The notes beneath the pieces are model-generated. The model ran no database searches and was not told the origin of the DNA. It saw nothing but the letters and a program-made list of their open reading frames with translations. Shown here one piece after another: positions 10,695-20,681 of a DNA stretch of 64,000 nt (positions are counted from its first letter, which is position 1; each line of letters begins with the position of its first letter). The translations under genes were made by a program, and so were the position numbers. Source of the DNA: Ostrinia nubilalis (Eukaryota > Arthropoda > Insecta > Lepidoptera > Crambidae); assembly GCF_963855985.1 (NCBI RefSeq), contig NC_087099.1, positions 154,001-218,000 of the forward strand, in the 5' to 3' direction.

Positions 10695-11280
10695 GTGTGT
10701 TTCTACGTTATTAATTTAAAAAATATTTCAATATCAAGACGACAAAGTTTTACCTATGTTATAGCTTGCCGTTGAAGATGTACAAGAAGACAGTCAGCCG
10801 TTAGTCTACCGAGAAATTATTGCTCAGAGCGCGAAGTCAACCTTCTGCTTGTATTATCCCACCGAGCAAGTTGCGCGCGCGCGTGCGGCCGGCCGCGTAA
10901 TCCTCGCCGAATGCTCCCGCTGACGGCTAATGTTGCACTCTCACGCGCCGTGATATGAATAACGCGTAATAAGATATGCCAGGCTTTGGAGACGGCAGTA
11001 AATTGCTTTAGAACTGAATAAAATTACCACCTGATTCTCACTAACCATTAACGTCCTATTTATGTTCAAATACAAGCTTCTGGAAACGTTTGAGTCGATT
11101 TCTGTCTGACAGATTATTTCTATGACATTCGCTTGCACGATTCAATAAAAGCTATTATAAATAATCTTTATATTATACTTTGTTACCTCCACATTGTATG
11201 GTAGAGCGCTTTAAAATATTAATTATCGAATTTTATCACTAGCAATGTTGATTGTTAATAACTTTATCCAAATTTTCAGA
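10695..11280. other. Single-copy DNA with a CpG island
   Basis: A strongly CpG-rich block at about 10860-10935 includes an alternating GCGCGCGCG run and GGCCGGCC. The remainder is AT-rich. Confidence 0.45.
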
Positions 11281-11487
11281 TTCACTGCAATCACCGTAAC
11301 TGCACAACTGCTCCTTTACAATGAACGTCGTCGTGTCGTGCCTATGCCAGTGCAGAAGCGAGCATGTGTCGGTGTCCGAATGTGTCAGAGATCACAAAGC
11401 CAGGTGAGCGCCGAGACGGCGTTAAAACAATTACCGCGCGCCGCATTTGCTCTCGTTCCCCGAAAGGGCTGCTGCACACCGGTGTAA
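11281..11487 (+). promoter_or_regulatory. GC-rich module, first member of a diverged pair (possible short exon)
   Basis: Shares ordered blocks with 11740-11880: TGTCGGTG, GTGTCAGAGA, CAGGTGAG, CGCGCGCCG and a GGGCT...ACCGGT end. The segment 11281-11402 is preceded by an acceptor-like AAATTTTCAG and followed by CAG/GTGAGC, and contains an ATG at 11320, so an exon is conceivable. Alternatively CAGGTG is an E-box of the Snail/Zeb type and the pair is an enhancer duplication. I cannot decide between these. Confidence 0.3.
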
Positions 11488-11739
11488 CTTAATACATCAA
11501 GAATACTCAATTAACAGAGGTGCCAAGCACAGCGTTATTTAATTGAAAATATCTTGACGGCGCTAAAACACGCGTGAGGTGAACGTTACCAATAAGATTA
11601 CTCCATTTAAGAATAGGTTCATTTACAAAAAAATTTTTTTTCTTCTTCAAACTTGGATGAACTACACAATGTTTACTATGAAATACACAGAATAAATAAA
11701 AAAAAAATTGTTCATAGGAGATACAAGCATGACAAAACG

Positions 11740-11880
11740 GGGAATTGGAAGCAAGCTGCCTGTCGGTGTGTCAGAGACTGGCAGGTGAGTGCGAGGCGTC
11801 GCGACCGCGCGCCGTAACGCAATTATTGCGCTGTGTCCACACTTGCTTCTCTGCTTAGGGCTAATGCATACCGGTCGAGT
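11740..11880 (+). promoter_or_regulatory. GC-rich module, second member of the pair
   Basis: Offset from the first copy by 381 bp at CAGGTGAG (11782), 385 at GTGTCAGAGA and 392 at the CCGGT end. The CAG/GTGAGT here is a perfect 5' splice-site match and also a CAGGTG E-box. The coding potential is not conserved between copies, which argues against an exon. Confidence 0.3.
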
Positions 11881-12022
11881 TGTTCTTAGCTATCACTAAA
11901 ACTGTAACAAGTAACACACGCCAAAAAATAGTCTTACTTTAATAGGTACTAAAAATTACACTTACCTACTCGAAATTTATATTAATTGAAAATGAAAAGC
12001 GAATTACTTCCTAAATAAAAAT

Positions 12023-12062
12023 AAAGTAAGAATAAGAATAAGAATAAGAATAAGAATAAGAA
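12023..12062 (+). repeat. (AATAAG)n microsatellite
   Basis: Six consecutive near-perfect AATAAG units lead into AAATTTATTCATAATG. Such hexamer runs often mark the end of a retroposed element, but no element body was recognised. Confidence 0.8.
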
Positions 12063-12440
12063 ATTTATTCATAATGTTCATTACATGTCAAATTTTCAAT
12101 ATATTTTCTTATTAATAATAAACAATTGCAGTATTAATAAGAAAGAAATACACATCATGTCCAAATAAATTAATAATACAAATAGAATTAATGTCAATTA
12201 AATGTCAAAATAAATAGTGGGTAACAGTGTCAATAATAATTAAATTCCAAACAGTTCGTCAATTTTATAGAAGTATCAAAGGTAGCGCGTTTTTAGGGGG
12301 TATTCAGACGACAGTTTATTAGACTAAGTGCGTATACTTTTTTGTTGCAAATTAAAATGACATATAACATTCCACTACTTGACGTGTTGTCATCTGTACC
12401 TACTACATAAAGGTCTAACCTTTATTAGCAAAGAGTAGCA
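12063..12440. other. AT-rich DNA, nothing recognised
   Basis: Possibly the body of an old retroposon next to the AATAAG run; no terminal or coding signal seen. Confidence 0.4.
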
Positions 12441-12625
12441 GCCCTATGCACTGCGCTAAACGCATTACCTCTCGACAGACGACATCCGCTGGACAGCCAA
12501 TCAAAGTCTCTAGGGCCCAAAAAGTATCGCACAGGATCGCTCGAGCCCCGCGTTTGAGGACGTCGCGCGCCGGAACGAATCAAACCGACGAGTGTTTCAA
12601 GAGTCGCAATCAAAATGAGATTCAC
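12441..12625. promoter_or_regulatory. CpG-rich island
   Basis: GC-rich block between AT-rich flanks, open in two overlapping frames on opposite strands. That follows from base composition and not from coding. Candidate regulatory island only. Confidence 0.2.
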
Positions 12626-12739
12626 AGATCTTTTTTTATTGAATTAAAACCTTTAAAAGCATATTTTATGAAGACATCTCATATAAAAAATCAAAAACTG
12701 TCAAATTCAGGCATCATAGAATCAATTAGATTGAAGTAA

Positions 12740-13428
12740 ATAGAGCTTGATATGGTAAAATGATACCAAGTTTGTACGAATTACAGTCTTGAAGATATTT
12801 GCAGATAAAAATTGGGAGAGAAAACAATTGGAAAGCGTCGAAAATCTTAGCTACATAGAGTTCAGTCAACTTCTAACCCTGAAAACCCAATTAATTAACT
12901 TTTAAACCAGAAAAGTTGATTTAGCAAAAAAGCTCTCTTTTTCATAAAATAATGAAAGTTGCCCATCATGATAATACGTTCTAATTTGTTACAGTAGGCT
13001 CTATCCCTATTCCTGGCTGTTTCAGAGAGTGAGGTAGAGTATTAAAAAAAAGTAGAAACGAAGAAAAGGGTAACATTATGAACTGTATGTTTCCGTGCTA
13101 ACTATTGCCACTATGAGCTCGCCCATCCAACTAGCTCTCACAGACGAGTCACAAAGAAGAGGTCCGAGGAGGTTGATTAAGACGCGGTGCGTTATTACCG
13201 CGAACAAAGCGAACCACCAGCCATGCGCCGGCAAGGCAGAGGCGCGCAAGGAAATGTACTTTGGAAATGTGCATTGTACGTTCACAAGATACATCGCTAA
13301 TGTATCAGAGCACCGATGCCGTACCTGAATTAGTTAATCCTTAAAATAGGTAGGTGACACATTATAACTTGTAAAGTTTTATGTTGAATTAACCTAATCT
13401 ATTTTAAACTATCGTTTTCCTGATCATC
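12740..13428. other. Single-copy DNA with a GC-rich patch
   Basis: The GC-richer patch at about 13120-13260 gives frames on both strands without motifs. Confidence 0.4.
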
Positions 13429-13578
13429 TCAGCCATAGGACGTCCACTGCTGAACATAGGCCTCCCCCAATGCTTTCCATGTTGCCCGGTTGGTAGCGGC
13501 CTGCGTCCAGCGCTTTCCTGCTACCTTTATAATGTCGTCGGTCCACCTTGTGAGTGGACGTCCCACGCTGCGTTTTCC
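13429..13578 (-). pseudogene. C-terminus of an RTE-like non-LTR retrotransposon ORF
   Basis: The minus strand reads 49 codons from 13578 to a TGA at 13429-13431. The motifs RWTDDIIKVAG, then W followed by Q and a conserved A, and WKALGEAYVQQW at the end are a C-terminus recurrent in insect RTE-type endonuclease/reverse-transcriptase polyproteins. The GATGAT directly after the stop suits the short tandem 3' tails of that clade. The element is heavily 5'-truncated, with no reverse transcriptase domain here. Assignment to RTE rests on remembered family features. Confidence 0.7.
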
Positions 13579-14342
13579 TGACCTATTGCATCTACGTTAT
13601 AGTTAGAAAAGAGGTATGAATAAAAAGCTTAGGCTTATTAAAAATCTTCCTTAACAACATGAAAGAATAAGAAAAATCTCTACCATAATCCAGCGACATG
13701 ATTCAAAAGTAAGATTCCACAAACACGTTCTGCTCAAATGTAGTAGCAGAAGCTTGCAAGTCATTAGTGTCGCGACTTTTCTTCCCGCGTCTTATCACCG
13801 GCGCACGTTCAACATTCAGCCGGCCGTCAGCTCCCAACTTGCGCCGCAGGTGTCGCGGCGCGATAGCTCCGTCGCACCTCACTCGTAATCCTCACTCTAA
13901 TGGCGGTGTAATTCCACACTTCATTACTCGAGCCCCTCCCACGGATATTAAAAGTAATAGTGCGGAAATATGACCCGCCTGATGCGAGAATTACAGGCCG
14001 CTAAGCTCTGTGGAAACGATTTAAAGTTGTTCTTTTTGAGGGGTATCAATTGGTGTGCGTGGGCATTCCCCATATTAAGGTTGAAAACTGGAATATCCGC
14101 ATATAATACATAATATGTATGTACATGCATTTCCTATATTCCATTAGAAAGGGCTTTGATCTATACTTTTGAAATTGTACAGCATGTGAAAAAACCATAG
14201 CACTTGCTCGGAGCTGTTTTGGCACGCACGACTGAAGCTGAAATAGGTCGTGCGAACGCGATGAGGAATATTTTAGAAACCTCCTTTAAGTTGTTGAGAA
14301 AATAAGACGGGTCGGTACAAAATCAAATGCGCTATTTAATAT
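13579..14342. promoter_or_regulatory. CpG-rich island in single-copy DNA
   Basis: The island core is at about 13765-13925, with many CpGs and CCGGCGCACG- and GGCCGTC-type words. Flanks are AT-rich. No motif decides a function. Confidence 0.2.
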
Positions 14343-14345
14343 TAA

Positions 14346-14547
14346 GAGTAGGCGCACACCGTTGATTTTTCGTCGGCCGATAGTTTAGTCGGGCAGTTGA
14401 TCAGTATGGGCACAGATAATATAATACTAGGTATGGGCATGTATGGGAGTGCGCACACTACGCCGATTCGATTTGGCCGATTCTTCATACAATTTAAAAT
14501 TGGGCACAACTATCGGCCAACTAAAAATCAACGGTGTGCGCCTACTC
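14346..14547. mobile_element. 202 bp PIF/Harbinger-like MITE, second family
   Basis: The TIR GAGTAGGCGCACACCG continues as TTGATTTTT.GT.GGCCGATAGTT and matches the inverse right end over about 45 bp with a few mismatches. TAA flanks both ends (14343-14345 and 14548-14550). The centre shows no coding. Confidence 0.82.
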
Positions 14548-14654
14548 TAAGGAAGATTTGTTTAAAGACCAGATAATTATTAGTTCATCATTATTAAATA
14601 ACAACAATAGTTTACTCATTCGTTTGAAATTCCTCAGTAAACACTAGGTATCCA

Positions 14655-14800
14655 TCGAGCGCGGCGTGAGTCACGGAGGAACAATGTGTGTGTTGCGCGC
14701 TCACGCACCCCCGCACGGTTGAATGCGGAGTGCACCAGTTATTGGCACTGAGCTATTGTGCGCTGCGCTGGATGTCCGCCGCCTCCGCTCATCCTGACCT
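14655..14800. promoter_or_regulatory. CpG-rich island
   Basis: GC-rich segment containing GAGCGCGGCGTGAGTCACGG (TGAGTCA is an AP-1/bZIP match) and a TGTGTTGCGCGCTC stretch. Function inferred only from composition and that one motif. Confidence 0.2.
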
Positions 14801-14926
14801 TCCAAAGACGAGAGATTGCGCTATTGATAAAATAATGACTCTTAATTGTTGTCGCAATTCTTGTACAATTGGATAATAGATCGCATCATTCAATATTCAT
14901 TTTCATAAATTATAATTTACTAAGAT

Positions 14927-14984
14927 CATAAGTGCCACTTGTGGTCTAAACTGAATAAATAATTTTGATTTTAATCAATAGGTT
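14927..14984 (+). repeat. Non-LTR retrotransposon 3' tail remnant, second copy
   Basis: The same CATAAGTGCCACTTGTGG core and AATAAA-TTTTGATTTT end as at 831-890, same strand. Confidence 0.6.
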
Positions 14985-16853
14985 CACCATTTAATCGGTG
15001 CATTAAAAGTTGCTTCTGCTATGATTTTTTTACGTTAGGAGTCTACAAGTTCTAAGAATGAATAAATAAATGGCAGGACCAAATTTTAGAATTCCAATAA
15101 AACATAGTACTAGAATATCTTTGCCCATCTCTACAGAGCGAGCTGATTGATCTAATTGAGTGCAGCAACTCCTACATCACCTGCGATTGCGATCGTGCAG
15201 GATTGACCCACGTCCATTGCGGGGGCGACGACCGCGGCGCCGCGCATTCTACATCCCTGTGATAGATTCCTCTCTAAGAGCTATAAAGCAGAGCCATGAT
15301 TGCAGAGCAGCCGACGCGACGGTGGAGGCTAATTTGCTTTTTTGTGAAGTCTTGACGTTACAAATTAAAAAATGAAAACCGTTCAAGAAATAAATTAGTA
15401 GAAAGTAACGTAAATGATATTCATTTCAATTTTAAATCAAATATTTGCAAGAGATAAAATCTCTCTGACTCGCAACAACAATAAAGATCGCAATTTATTT
15501 TTTATATTTATGTCACGAAACACTTTGAATTCTTCGGACAGTAAATATCGTAGACAGAACATAAAATGCGCAGACTTATTGCCTATTGTATAAAATTCTA
15601 GGGAAGGTCATGTACGAGTGTTCAAAGGTGTGCCTTAATTTTTACTTATAACTTCGTTGGTTGGCGAAACGTTAATGAGCCATAAAGTTTTATTTCAAAG
15701 GAGACATAAATTGGATTTTAGGTATTTTCTAGAAACTATTTCTGATCGTAAACTTGTGGGTTCGTCGGAGAATGTTCGAGTAATTACTGAGGTGCATCGC
15801 GATGTTAAAAGCTTTCTTGCTTCATTAGTAAGATGTTTATTAAATTGTTCATTCCAGAGTTCAAGACCTCAGAGGTACAAGTTAGACGAAATCAGTTTAT
15901 AATGTTGATAGATATACTTTTAAACAGACTTCAAAATTAAAGGTTCTCAATTTGTCATGTAAATATTTCCAATTTAATGCATTATAAGTTTCTTTTCACT
16001 GGGAAAAGTTTCATTTCATTTAAGCAGTACCTAGATATGAGAAACATAGTTCTTTAAAAGCTTTATTAATACTAATAATAATTCAAGCTTTTCTTTTATT
16101 TCAGGTATTTATTGTTTGTGTTTATTAACGGTTAATGGGAGTAATGTATATCGTTATGTTTAAAATGGAATATTTGAAAATAGCATCTGAAGACTAGCAT
16201 TAACTTTTTAATCGAATCATTTAAATTCCTTCGCATTATCGTGGACTACTTACTAATGCATGAGGAGGAGTGCATAATCTCTCTCAGTGACCTTAATTTC
16301 CTCTCTCTAATGAGATACATCCTATTTTAAGAACACTTTACTGCAATGCTATGCATAGTACCTACTCCGAATACTGAGCGCCCAGTTATGTTTTAAAATC
16401 AAATATAACATTAAAGTTTATCTATTTTTTGCTAATTTATACGATGTAAATAGTTCAATTTTATATCATTACCAGCAGCTGCAATAACGTTTTAAGACAA
16501 TAATAGTGCTGCAATTGACTGGGGTACAATTTTCCGTGAACCAATTTTGTAAATTGGGCTCTATCTTTTTTATCTATCATTAAAATCTCATTGGGTCTCA
16601 ATTACGCAATATGAAAGTGAGAAATAGGTGTCCATTAATGGTGGGCTCCGAGCGCTGATTGCCTGCGATCATCCCTAAAGGTGGGCGAGAGAGCGTTTAA
16701 GAATAAAAGTAAAATGTTTTTTCTGAACATTAGCATTATTGTCGCGTGATGTTCCTTGAATAAATTACTTATAATCACTTTCTTTATTAAAAATAAAATT
16801 TGTGACGTCTTTTTGATAACATTTAGAAGAAAACTAAATTGGCTTACATTTAA
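14985..16853. other. Single-copy DNA, nothing recognised
   Basis: A GC-rich patch at 15165-15320 stands out from AT-rich flanks. Frames of 70-100 codons at 15160, 15657 and 16635 have no recognisable domain and are not called. Confidence 0.45.
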
Positions 16854-16858
16854 AATTG
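16854..16858. repeat. BEL target-site duplication, left
   Basis: AATTG, repeated exactly at 20677-20681. Confidence 0.85.
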
Positions 16859-17045
16859 TGTAGGTTATTATTCTACATATTGAAACAATAAAATTTGTAT
16901 TGGCTCGTTGATGTAATTCGAGAAATTCGAGAGAATCGAGTGACATTTGAGATGAAAAATAATTGACATAAGAAAAACGAAGAAAAAGAAATATTCTTGC
17001 TGGCCAGTGCGCGCAGCCAAGGAGGCCGCCGTTGCGGCCGCAACA
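16859..17045 (-). repeat. BEL element 3' LTR
   Basis: 187 bp, no difference from 20490-20676 seen by eye. In sense orientation it starts TGTTGCGGCCGC and ends AACCTACA. It contains the palindrome TTGCGGCCGCAA. Confidence 0.9.
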
Positions 17046-17057
17046 TGCCCCCCGCGT
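17046..17057 (-). other. Polypurine tract of the BEL element
   Basis: The minus strand reads GCGGGGGGCA immediately before the 3' LTR, the expected position for plus-strand priming. Confidence 0.55.
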
Positions 17058-17126
17058 TGAAGGGAAGGCTAGGTACGTTGCCGAGTCTTCAAATGGAATT
17101 CAGGAAAGATGATGCCTCTTGTGATG

Positions 17127-17853
17127 TTATTCGTCGTCTGGTAGTGGACATATCTTGCAAGCAGCTCGTCGAACGATTCCTTCGGCAGTTCTGACGTCGG
17201 CCACTCGACTGATCCCATCGGGTCCTGGGTAGAGTTTCGTGATGCGACCCAGTTTCCATTTGAGTGGCGGAAGATTTTCTTCCTTCAGAAGAACGAGTTT
17301 ATTTAGGTCCAACGTTGTTTTGTTCGTGGTCCATTTGTGGCGTTGTTGTAGATCTCGCAGGTATTCGTGGTGCCAACGCCGCCAGAAGTGTTGACGGAGG
17401 GCCTCAATACGTGCGTAACGGGTCAGTCGGTCCAAATTGTCCTGATGATACGTGTGAGATGGAATCGTTGTGAATGATCGAATGATATTAGTCTCGAGTT
17501 TAATAATGCTTCGATTTGCGATAACAAAGTACTTAGCTCTTCGAATGTCAGATGGGAACGGAATACAATCCGATTCAAGTGATGTTTCGCGGATTTTGAC
17601 AGCGGCTTCGTACAGACCACCGAATTGGGGCGCGTATGCTGGGGCAAAATGGAACGCGATACCCTCAGATGACATAGCGTCAGAGACACTGTCAGTGGTA
17701 TGTTGCTGCTTAAGGAGTCGTTTTAGCTCCTACGAAGCTAAGACTATTACCCGAGTAGATGATTTTACCCCGGCGCGACATAAAACGTCTTAAGGCCATG
17801 AGGAATGACTCCGTGGTAAGATCGGCGACTGCTTCTAAGTGGATAGATATATT
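17127..17853 (-). pseudogene. BEL/Pao integrase remnant
   Basis: C-terminal part of pol on the minus strand. It begins near 17853 with an HLEAVADLTTESFL block. It continues to YSGNSLSFVGA (about 17727-17757), where BEL integrases have YSDN; the second catalytic Asp is therefore Gly. Then come FAPAYAPQFGGLYEAAVK and, near the end, a C-terminal stretch with LRQHFWRRW. At least two 1-bp shifts (near 17700 and 17615) break the frame and a segment between the LNSR region and RLTRYARIEALRQHFW is missing. A 182-codon stretch stays open only by reading the wrong frame in its middle. Non-functional. Confidence 0.85.
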
Positions 17854-18287
17854 CGATTGATCGTGCTAAGTTTTTGCCACGGATTGGTCAATAAAACTTA
17901 CGTATTGAAGCTAATAAATGCTGTGGTTGTGAGATGTTTGTGTTGAAATAAAAGCTTCGTGAACGGGTGAGTGGACTGTATAATAATTATCGGATGTTTT
18001 TAGCTATATTCGAGATACGAGTTTTCGAGTCTACCGTCGACAAGTAAAATTCGGTTGTCATCGAGAAACGGTAATAATTTTACGTGAGCTTTTTGATGAA
18101 AGCTTTTAAATTATTCTTTAACATGGTATCGAGTATACGAGAAACGATTAAACTTGACTTAATCGAACTAATGAATGTAAAGATTGTGTTCAAGTTTGAT
18201 TACTGGCAAAGGCCCTGTGAGTTTTGATACGAGTGTTTTTACGATTATAAATATGAAATGATACATATAGGTACGCGATTGTTCGAT
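17854..18287 (-). other. Pol deletion junction of the BEL element
   Basis: About 430 bp between gag-protease and the integrase remnant, where a complete element would carry several kilobases of reverse transcriptase and RNase H. I see no reverse transcriptase motif on either strand. Confidence 0.6.
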
Positions 18288-20219
18288 TCAGTTTCGTGTA
18301 TTCGATTCGAGTCGTCGTTCGAGTTGTTTGAAATTATTTAGAGCCGTGTCATACGAGTCCTCGCGCAGAGGAATATCAACAGCACACCTGCCTAAGTTAT
18401 CACGAGATGATTGAGTCACATGATTGAGTTCTGTAAGTGATGGTGTGGTAGTCAAATAATTGCACGTAAAGTTGTTCGTTTTAACATTCGAGGTAGATCC
18501 GGATACCAGCCAGCCTAATTTTGTCTCAATTAATTGGAGATTAGAACCGGGGGCGACTGGGATTCGGTTAGATTGGATTAAGGTCCAGAAGAGATCCGCG
18601 CCTATGAGTATGTCTATCTCTGACGGCTGTGTAAAGCTTGGATCTGCTAGAACCACACCTGAAGGCAAGTTCATATTGACCCGGATGGGTTGACTTGGTA
18701 TTGAACCCACGATACGAGGAATGACAAGACACGATAATGTGGAACTAAAATCTGCTACTTGTGATTGAACTGTGACTGTACATTGGCGATTAATAACTTG
18801 TGCGTTACCGCTGATGCCTTTTATCGTGTTTGAGACTTGACGTGGTTGAATACCTAACTTTTCGCACAAGCTTTCCGTGATAAGCGAGCACTGACTGCCT
18901 GAGTCTAAGAGCGCCTTAACCAGTACGGTTTTATTATTATGAAGTATACGCACTGTGGCTGTCGACAATAAAACTTGGTCAAGGGTCGTGTTTTCGATTT
19001 TCATTACAGCCTGAGAATTGGTCGCAGTTTCTGGTTCCACGTGAAGATGCGAATTATGTTTTTCGTTACAATATTTGCAGCCTCGTGAGCGACACGTGGA
19101 AACAGTATGTCCTGGCCTGAGGCAATTTTTGCAAAGACTTAATTTCTCTACAAACTTGACGCGTTCATGAACAGATGAATCTAAAAACGTTTTGCAAAAA
19201 TATATTGGGTGCGCATCTTGACAGACAGGGCATTTAAAGTAAGGGCGATCGCTAGTATTATTTTTGGTTGTCGTTAACGAAAGCACTTGCTTAGGCTGAA
19301 AATTACGAGAAGGTTTTAACGATTGCGATTGTTTAGAGGACATAGTCTCGAGTAAGTCAGCTCTATCACGCAAGAAATTAGTAAATTGTTCGAGAGTAGG
19401 AACTGTGTTACTAGACCGATGCTCTTCCCACTGACGCGATGTGGTAGAGTCAAGTTTCGATGACACTAGATAAATTATTACTGTATCCCAACTATCAACT
19501 GGTTCGCCTAACGATTTTAACGCTGCGAGATTTTTCGTCATACAATCGAGTAATTGTCTGATACTACAATACGATTCATTTGCAATATTATCAATTGAGA
19601 AAAGGGACTTCACGTGATTATGTATTAGTAATCTTTTATTATGGTATCGATCGTTCAAGAGCTGCCAAGCTACAGCATAGTTTTGAGCCGAAAACTCAAG
19701 ACTTTGCAGCAAAATGGCAGCGCTGCCTTGCAATGAGTTTCGCAAATAATGGTACTTCGTTATCAATGGTAAATTGTGGTTGTCGTGCACCAACGAGGCA
19801 AAAGTATCTCGGTATTCTATCCACTTATCGTAGCTACCATCAAAACACGGCAGTGATATTGTTGGCAGCTTAAGACCCTGTATGTGAACACCATTATGAC
19901 CGTTACTAGACTGTGCCTCCTCGAACGCGCTATCAGCAAACAAACGCTTACCAATTGACAGTGCCTCTGCGTACTTACCCTCGAAGGCGTCGCGTTCGTC
20001 CAAATGTTTCTCCAACTGATCTACGTCTGTGAATTCGATTTGACATTGAATTTCATTGAAAGATTCGTAAAGGTCTTTTAGAGAATCGAATTGAAATTGA
20101 ATTGTTTTCACATCTGACTCGACGATGCAAGATTCGTCTTTTACTTTGTTATAGAATCGTGTGAGTTTGGCTTTAATTACGCCGCGCTTACTCACGAGTT
20201 CGCTTAATTTCGCGGGCAT
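18288..20219 (-). CDS. BEL/Pao Gag-protease polyprotein, 643 aa
   Basis: Structural protein plus aspartic protease of a BEL/Pao retrotransposon, expected to form cytoplasmic capsid particles around the element RNA. The frame is open from ATG at 20219 to TGA. Residues 1-100 are charged and probably helical. About 115-300 fit the Pao gag core (KLPTISLPCFDG, KWIEYRDTF, YHYLRNSL). Cysteine-rich zinc-binding repeats lie at 330-342 (CPVC...C), 363-376 (CKNC-H-C) and 381-384 (CKYC). An aspartic protease follows at about 425-570, with catalytic LLDSGSQ at 437-443 and DILIGADLFW at 536-545. The last 40 residues (GRCAVDIPLRE, LERRLESN) are the usual lead-in to reverse transcriptase, then the frame ends where pol has been deleted. 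No internal stop or frameshift was seen, in contrast to the decayed integrase. Confidence 0.93.
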   Translation of the reverse strand: MPAKLSELVSKRGVIKAKLTRFYNKVKDESCIVESDVKTIQFQFDSLKDLYESFNEIQCQIEFTDVDQLEKHLDERDAFEGKYAEALSIGKRLFADSAFEEAQSSNGHNGVHIQGLKLPTISLPCFDGSYDKWIEYRDTFASLVHDNHNLPLITKYHYLRNSLQGSAAILLQSLEFSAQNYAVAWQLLNDRYHNKRLLIHNHVKSLFSIDNIANESYCSIRQLLDCMTKNLAALKSLGEPVDSWDTVIIYLVSSKLDSTTSRQWEEHRSSNTVPTLEQFTNFLRDRADLLETMSSKQSQSLKPSRNFQPKQVLSLTTTKNNTSDRPYFKCPVCQDAHPIYFCKTFLDSSVHERVKFVEKLSLCKNCLRPGHTVSTCRSRGCKYCNEKHNSHLHVEPETATNSQAVMKIENTTLDQVLLSTATVRILHNNKTVLVKALLDSGSQCSLITESLCEKLGIQPRQVSNTIKGISGNAQVINRQCTVTVQSQVADFSSTLSCLVIPRIVGSIPSQPIRVNMNLPSGVVLADPSFTQPSEIDILIGADLFWTLIQSNRIPVAPGSNLQLIETKLGWLVSGSTSNVKTNNFTCNYLTTTPSLTELNHVTQSSRDNLGRCAVDIPLREDSYDTALNNFKQLERRLESNTRN

Positions 20220-20461
20220 GATGAAATTATAAAAAAATACGAGAAAAATAACACGATTATGTATGAAAAATGAGTGATAGTCGGTACGTTACGTGTACGA
20301 GGCCCGTCCGTCGCGTTTCGTTGCTGCGAAGGCCGGGTTTCTGAAGACACGACGAGAAGTCTTCAGAAATTACGTGTATCGAGGTCGCTGGGTATCGCTT
20401 CTTCTCCAGTTCGAAAGTATTGGCATCCGTGTCCAATTATGTGTTCCCGAACAGGCGAAAG

Positions 20462-20483
20462 GTATCCGGCTCGTGTAGGCCAA
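20462..20483 (-). other. Possible tRNA primer-binding site of the BEL element
   Basis: On the minus strand, six bases after the 5' LTR, TGGCCTACACGAGCCGG starts with the TGG that pairs with tRNA CCA. Its complement partly resembles a tRNA-Tyr 3' end (TCCGGCTCG) but with extra bases, so the primer is uncertain. Confidence 0.35.
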
Positions 20484-20489
20484 AAAACA

Positions 20490-20676
20490 TGTAGGTTATT
20501 ATTCTACATATTGAAACAATAAAATTTGTATTGGCTCGTTGATGTAATTCGAGAAATTCGAGAGAATCGAGTGACATTTGAGATGAAAAATAATTGACAT
20601 AAGAAAAACGAAGAAAAAGAAATATTCTTGCTGGCCAGTGCGCGCAGCCAAGGAGGCCGCCGTTGCGGCCGCAACA
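20490..20676 (-). repeat. BEL element 5' LTR
   Basis: Same 187 bp as the other LTR. It precedes the gag frame on the minus strand, so it is the transcription-starting LTR. No clear TATA box was identified. Confidence 0.9.
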
Positions 20677-20681
20677 AATTG
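20677..20681. repeat. BEL target-site duplication, right
   Basis: AATTG directly after the LTR, matching 16854-16858. Confidence 0.85.

Larger units (their letters stand above)
16859..20676 (-). mobile_element. BEL/Pao LTR retrotransposon, internally deleted
   Basis: Two 187 bp LTRs (16859-17045 and 20490-20676) look identical by eye, have TG...CA ends and are flanked by AATTG on both sides (16854-16858 and 20677-20681), a 5 bp duplication. Read on the minus strand the order is 5' LTR, gag-protease (20219-18288), a gap, integrase remnant (about 17853-17127), polypurine tract, 3' LTR. Reverse transcriptase and RNase H are missing. At 3.8 kb it is well short of a full BEL element. Identical LTRs mean a recent insertion, so a defective copy was probably mobilised by enzymes from a relative. 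Confidence 0.93.

Noticed and set aside
12425..12739. Overlapping frames on both strands
   Set aside because: Openness on both strands in a GC-rich patch reflects a lack of AT-rich stop codons.
17470..17793. 107-codon plus-strand frame
   Set aside because: Antisense shadow of the BEL integrase remnant.
20274..20522. Overlapping plus-strand frames at the BEL 5' end
   Set aside because: Antisense to the LTR and leader; no motif.
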